This document shows, piece by piece, positions 58,101 through 64,000 of a stretch of DNA of 64,000 bases. Below the pieces are notes generated by a model that saw only the letters and a program-made list of their open reading frames with translations, was not told where the DNA came from and did no database searches. The stretch covers positions 620,001 through 684,000 of the forward strand of contig JALPQD010000626.1 of assembly GCA_023101885.1 (NCBI GenBank), written 5' to 3'. Each line of letters starts with the position of its first letter. The stretch's first letter is position 1. Source of the DNA: Typhlomys cinereus. Taxonomy: Eukaryota > Chordata > Mammalia > Rodentia > Platacanthomyidae. Position numbers and translations under genes: made by a program.

Positions 58101-61100
58101 GGAGTTTGTTATGTCACAGTGAGGGTGTGATGTCACAGTGACTCTGTGATATCACCTGAGTGATTGTGGTGGCACAATGAAGCTGTGATATCAGTGGCAA
58201 GGATGATGTCACAATGAGGCTAAGATGTCAGGTGAGGCTACAATGTCACAGGTGAGCCTTTTATATAATGATGAGGCTGTGGTAGAATAGTGAGTTTATG
58301 TGGGATGCCAGTGTCAAGGGTGAGATATACCAGTGGAGATGTGATGTCACATTGAGGCTGTCATGTCACAGTAAGGATATAATGTCAAAGTCTGTGATGT
58401 CACTGGTGAAGCTCTGATGTTAGTGGTCAGACTGTGATATCAGTGCTGAAGGTGATGTCATAGGTGAGGCTGTGGTTTCAATGGTGATGGTTTGATGTCA
58501 CAGTGAGTCTATTTCACATTGAGGTTGTTATGTCAACGAGATGTTGTGATGTCAGAGGTGATACTGTGATTTCACAGTGAGCTTAAGATATCAATGTTGA
58601 GGCTGAGCCTTCACAGTGGGGCTGTGATGTCACAGTGAGGTTGGAATGTCACAGTGAGGCTGTGATGTCAGTGGCAAGTCTGATATCACAACAAGGCCAT
58701 GATGTTACAGGTGAGGCTGTGATTTCATTGTAACCCTCTGATGTCACTCTATAGCTGTGATGTCACAGTGAGGCTATGATGTCAGAAGTGATGTCACAAT
58801 GAGACTGTGACATAATAGGTAAGGCTGTGGTATCACATTTGAGCCTGTGATATCACAGTGAGTCTATGATGTCAGTGGTGAGGCTTTGGTGTCATAGTGA
58901 GTCTAGGTAGAATGCCAGGTGTGAGCCTGTGATGACACAGTCAGGCTGTAATGTCAGTGGGAAGTCTGATGTCACAACAAAGCTATGATGTTACAGATGA
59001 GGCTGTGATTTCACTGTTTGGCTCTGATGTCACTGTGAGGTTGTGATGTCACAGTGAAGCTCTGATGTCAGGGGCAAAATTGATGCCACGATGAGTCTAT
59101 GCTGTTACAGGTTAGCATGCATTGTCACTGGGGGGCTGTGATGTCAATGGCAAGACCGATGTCACAGTGAAACTGTGATGTATCCGGTGATACTGTAGTG
59201 TCACTGGTGAGGCTATAATGTCAAAGGTTTTGTTGTCAGTGGTGAGGGTGTGACATCTTTGGTCACACTAATGTCAGCGTTATGTCAGTGTCAAGACTGA
59301 TGTCACAGTGCATTGATGAAATCATAGTGAGGCTGTGATGTGACAGTGATGTCAGTGGAAAGGCTGATATTACAAAGAGGCCTTGATGTAACAGGTGAGG
59401 CTGTAATTTCACTGTAAATCTCTGACATCTCCGTGAGATTGTGATGTGACTGTGATGTTGTGATATCACTGTGGAAGCTGTGGGATTGGTTAGGCACTGT
59501 TGTCACTGTTGAGACTCTAAAGTCACCGTGAAGCTGTTTTGTCACACTGAACCTGTGATATCACAGTATGGCTATGATATTACTATGAAAGTGTGATCTC
59601 ACAGTGCTGTTGGGATGTCACCTTGAAGTGGTGGTGTCACTGTGGACACTATGTGGTCACAGTGAGGCTATGATGTCACAGTGAGACTGTGATGTCACTG
59701 TGAGTTTGTGATGTTACTGTAGACACTATGAGGTCACTGTGGAGGCTGTAATATTGTTGGCAAGACTGATGTGATATTAAATTTTTGATGTCACAGTGAT
59801 GTTGTGATGTCCGAGTGATAATGTGATGTCACAGTGATGCTGGAATATCACTTGAGTGGTTGTGATGGCACAGTTAGGCTGTCAGGTCACTGTGAGTCTG
59901 TGATATAACAATGATGTTGTGATGTCAGTGTGAGGTCAGTGGTGAGGCTTTGGTGTCATACTGAATCTAGGTAGGATGGCAGTTGTGAGCCTGAGATGTC
60001 ACAGTGAGGCTGCAATGTCAGTCGCAAGAATGTTGTCACAATGAGGTTGTGACATCACAGTGAGGCTGTGATGTCACAGTGATGCTGTAATATCACCAGA
60101 GTAATTATGATGGCACAGTGAGGCTGTGATTTCAGTGTCAAGGATTATGTCACAATAAGTTTGTGATGACAGTGATATGGCTATGATGTTACAGGTGAGC
60201 CTTTGATATTAGGGACAGGCTGTGGTGTCTTAGTGAGGTTAGGTAGGATGCAAGTATGGAGTATGAGATGCCACAGTGAAGATATGATGTCACATGAAGA
60301 TATGATGTCACATTGCGGCTGTGATGTCACAGTGAGGATATAATGTCAATGTCTGTGATGTCGCTGGTGAAGCTGTGATATTAGTGGTTAGACTGTGATG
60401 TCAGCGGTGAAGTGAGAATGTGTTATCAATGCTTATGGTTTGATGCCACTGTGAGGTTATTGTGTCACACTGAGGTTGTTATGTCAAAGTGATGCTGTGA
60501 TTTCAGTGGGGATGCTGTGATTTCACAGTGAGGTTAGGATGTCAGTGGTGAGGCTGTACCATCACAGTGGGGCTGTGATGTCACAGTGAGGCTGTGATAT
60601 CAGTGTCAAGTCTGATGTCATCATGAGGCCATGATATTACTGGTTAATCTGTGGTGTCACTGGGGAGTTGTGATGTCAGTGGCAAGACTGATGTCACAGT
60701 GAGGCTGTGATGTGACCGGTGATGCTGGAGTGTCACTGTTGAGGCTATGATGTCAAAGGCTGTGTTTTTCACTGGCGAGGCTGTGACATCTATGGTCACT
60801 AATGACAGTGTTATATCAATGGCAAGGCTGATGTCACAGTGCGTTTATGAAATCAGAGTGAGGCTGTGATGTGACTGTAATTTCAGTGGCAAGTGTGATA
60901 TCGCAGAGCAGCCCTGATGTAACAGCTGAGTCTTTGATTTCATTGTAAGTCTCTGATGTCACCGTGAGGTTGTGATGCCACTGTGAGGCTGTGATGTCAC
61001 TGTGGAGTCTGTGGGATTGGTTAGGCACTGTTGACACTGGTGAGAATCTAAAGTCACAGTTTGGCTCTTTTGTCACACTGAGACTGTGATATCACATTGT

Positions 61101-63325
61101 GGCTATGGTATTACTGTGAAGGCATGATATTGCAGTGAGGTTGTGATGTCACCGTGAGGTTTGGATGTCTCTGTGAATGCTATGAGGTGACAGTGAGCCT
61201 ATGATCTTACGGTGAGGTTGTGATGTCACTGTGAGTTTGAGATGTCACTTTGGATGCAATGAGGTCACTTTGGAGGCTATAATACTGTTGGCAAGGCTGA
61301 TGTGACAATGAGTTTGTGATGTCACAGTGATGTTGTGATGTCAGAGTGATAATGTAGTCACAGTGGTGCTGTAAATATCCAATGAGTGGTTGTGATGGCA
61401 CAGTGAGTCTGTGAGGTCACTGTGAGGCTCTGATATAACAATGATGTTGTGATGTCACAGTGAGGCTGTGAGTTCCCTGAGAAGGCTGTGATGTCAGTGG
61501 CAAGACTGATGTCAATGTCAATGGTGAGGCTGTTATATCACATCACTGTGAGGCTGTGATGTCACAGTGAGGCTATGATGTCAGATGTGATGTCCCAATG
61601 AGGCTATGGCATAATAGGTAAGGCTGTGGTATCACTGGTGAGCTTGTGATGTCACAGTGAGCCTGTGATGTCACTGGAGAGGCTTTGGTGTCATAGTGAG
61701 TCTAGGTAGGATGCCAGTTGTGAGCCTGTGATGTTACAGTGAGGCTGTAATGTCAATGGCAAGTATGATGTCACAATGAGTCTGTGACATCACAGTGAGA
61801 TTGTGAAGTCACAGTGATTCTGTGATATCACCTGTGTGATTGTGATGGCACAATGGGGTTGTGATGTCAGTGGCAAGGATGAAGTCAACGAGGCTAAGAT
61901 GTCACTGGTGAGGCTATGATGCCACAGGTGTGCCTTTGATATCATGTTGAGGCTGTGGTGTCATAGTGAGGGTAAGTGGGATGCAAGTGTTGAAGGTGAG
62001 CTCTCAAAGTGAAGATGTGATGTTTTATTGAGACTGTGATGTCACAGTGAGGATGTACTTTTAAAGTCTGTGATGTCATTGGTGAAGCTGTGATGTTAGT
62101 GGTCAGACTGTGATATCAGTGCTGAAGGTGATGTCATAGGTGAGGCTGTGGTATCAATGGTGATGGTTTGATGCCACAGTGAGGCTATTGTGTCACACTG
62201 ATGTTGTTTTGTCAAAGCGATGCTGTGACGTCAGTGGTGATGCTGTGATTCCACAGTGAGATTAGGATATCATTGGTGAGGCTGTGCCATCACAGTGGGG
62301 CTGTGATGTTAGTGGAAAGACTGATGTCACAACGAAGGCATGATGTTACAGGTGAGGCTGAGATTTCAATGAAAGTCTCTGATGTCACCATGAGGTTGTG
62401 ACATCACTGTGAGGCTATGATGTCACAATGGAGGCTGTGGGATTGTTTAGGTATTGTTGTCACTGGTGAGACTCTAAAGTCACAGTGAGGCTGTTTTGTC
62501 ACACCGAGCTATGATTTCACAGTATGGCTGTAGTATTATTATGAAGGTGTGATGTCGCAGTGAGGTTGTGTTGTCACTGTGGATGTTATGAGGTCACTGC
62601 GGAAGCTGTAATGTTCTTGGCAAGGCTGATTTGTCAATGATTTTATGATGTCACAGTGATGTTGTGATGTCAGAATGATAATGTGATGTCACACTGATGC
62701 TGTAGTATCATATGAGTGGTTGTGATAGCACAGTGAGGCTGTGAGGTCACTGTAGAGGCTGTGATTTCAGTGGCAAGACTGATGTCAATGTCAATGGTGA
62801 GACTGTTACATCCTATCACTGTGAGACTGTTTTGTCACAGTAAGGCTATGATGTTAGACGTGATATCACAATGAGGCTATGACATAACAAGTAATGCTGT
62901 GGTATCACTGTTGAGCCTGTGATGTCAGAGTGAGCCTGTGATCTCAGTGGTAAGGCTTTATTGTCATAGATAGTCTAGGTAGGATGCCAGTTATGGCCCT
63001 CTGATATCACAGTGAGGCTGTAATGTCAGTGGCAAGGATGATGTCATAATAATTTTGTGATGTCTATCACCTGAGTGATTGTGATGGCACAATGAGGCTA
63101 AGATGTCACTGGTGAGGCTATGATGTCACAGGTGAGCCTTTGATATCATGGTGAGGCTGTGGTGTCATAGTGAGGCTAGGTAGGATGCCAGTGTTGAGGG
63201 TAAGATGTCACAGTGAAGATATGATGGCACATTGAGTCATGATGTCACAGTGAGGATATAATGTCAAAGTCTTTGATGACACTGGTGAAGCTGTGATGTT
63301 AATGGTCACACTGTGATGTCAGTGG
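49107..63325 (+). repeat. Satellite block 8, long sense array with higher-order structure
   Basis: 14.2 kb without any interruption by mobile elements. The basic unit is 19-20 bp. Landmark variants recur in fixed order: the GGTCACACTAATGTCAG type near 49690, 51425, 53015, 54570 and 59260; the GGTTAGGCACTG type near 49925, 51680, 53240, 59490 and 61020; the GATATAATGTCAAAGTCT type near 50840, 57485, 58378 and 63258. Adjacent higher-order copies near 52.7-54.2 and 54.3-55.7 kb are offset by about 1562 bp and are especially similar. Open frames here are repeat translations. Confidence 0.94.
51572..51665 (+). repeat. Perfect 47-bp direct duplication inside the satellite
   Basis: The segment beginning TCCCTATAAGTCTCTGATG occurs at 51572 and again at 51619 without a visible difference, across two monomers and part of a third. 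This records one small, recent expansion step. Confidence 0.88.
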
Positions 63326-64000
63326 CTGCTGCATACTTATCCAACCATGCTGTTTTGGCAAGGTCCGGCAAGGCAGAATATTGTTTCAAGGAAACATTTT
63401 CTGAAAAAAGGAAATCACATTATTTGAAATGTTAGAGAAATTAGGAAAATATGGGAATTGCCAGGCCTTAGTGTTACTGCCTGCCTTAATGTTACTGTCT
63501 CCTTCTGGCCTAAAGCCTGCTGGCTGGAGAGTGAGACATTAACATCTAAATGGGCAGTTGCTAGGTGCTAGAGACTCTCCTTATGTAATTAAATTTTGCC
63601 TCTGGCAGGAGGATTCCTCCCTTATGCCTTCTGCATGTTCTTAGATCTTCATGTTGTTGTTGTTGTTTCTCTCAGTACTAGCTAGTTTACAGTCCCTTCC
63701 CCACACATTTGATGTTTTTACATAAGCCAGAGAAAATCTCCTTTGAAACATTCATTGTCCCTTTCCTTTTAGCAACTGAGTGTCATGCCTGCTTTAGCTC
63801 TACCTGGATACATCATGTCTGTTCCAACACAGAAAATATATGTCACCTCTGGTCTTCCTTTGTTACCTGGAATGAATATGTTTTACATAATCGTGTAAAG
63901 AATTTGATCTTGGTTTTCTTTGATATTTTCCCCATGGGCATAGTGACACATCCCCTGGCCGTGACTCTCAATTTTCTAAAGTATATGAACGGTGCTAAAA
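63326..64000. other. Unassigned sequence beyond the satellite
   Basis: The array stops at about 63325 and is followed by A/T-moderate sequence with no satellite units, no long open frame and no LTR ends that I can identify. A (GTT)n-type run is near 63653-63667. It could be unique flanking DNA or part of another element extending past the window. Confidence 0.5.

Noticed and set aside
49107..63325. CRISPR-like alternation of repeats and spacers
   Set aside because: Units of 19-20 bp follow each other without unique spacers, variants recur in higher-order form, and the DNA is mammalian with ERVs and SINEs. It is a satellite.
63326..64000. Start of a host gene
   Set aside because: No long open frame, splice-flanked exon or promoter signal could be supported.

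Overview
This window is repeat-dominated mammalian DNA, most likely from a rodent. The evidence is class II (ERVK-like) and MaLR-type endogenous retroviruses, a tRNA/ID-like SINE with a CA-rich tail, and short L1 3' ends with a G-rich 3'UTR. I see no host protein-coding gene, no rRNA or functional tRNA gene and no CRISPR array. All coding signal is decayed retroviral gag, pro, pol or env.

The background is a satellite with a 19-20 bp unit close to GAGGCTGTGATGTCACAGT, totalling about 27 kb. It reads in the + sense at 2645-4633, 32038-34377, 46433-46486 and 49107-63325. It reads inverted at 6449-9543, 15826-17720, 23325-24832 and 30105-32037. Orientation flips abruptly near 32038, and again across the ERV fragment at 4634-6448. 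Landmark variants recur about every 1.5-1.7 kb in the long right-hand block, which shows a higher-order repeat.

Several ERVs interrupt the satellite. (1) 1-2644: pro, pol and 3' LTR of an A/T-rich betaretrovirus-like element. (2) 4634-6448: a 3' ERV fragment with an LTR. (3) 9544-15296: a rearranged ERV ('complex A-left') in which the gag CA end, NC, pro and RT N-part run on the minus strand, head-to-head with gag N, RT thumb, RNase H, integrase, env remnant and LTR on the plus strand. (4) 17721-23324: an A/T-rich ERV with RT, RNase H, IN and env, carrying a solo LTR and an L1 tail. (5) 24833-30104: a complete LTR-to-LTR, coding-poor provirus ('B1', minus) with a 6-bp duplication in the satellite. 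(6) 34378-46432: a mirror-image copy of the rearranged ERV ('A-right'), whose protease gene is split by a second B provirus (39550-45755, 'B2'). (7) 46487-49106: a complete MaLR-type element carrying an L1 insertion.

Many insertions have visible target-site duplications, so the relative order of events can be read. The satellite came first. The ERV rearrangement preceded the inverted duplication, because both copies share it along with a nonsense codon. Copy-specific events followed: a solo MaLR LTR and a templated 39-bp patch on the left, and a SINE, the B2 provirus and its own SINE on the right. The last 0.7 kb (63326-64000) leaves the satellite and is unassigned. The overall look is that of heterochromatic or ampliconic DNA (for example pericentromeric or sex-chromosomal); that placement is inference.
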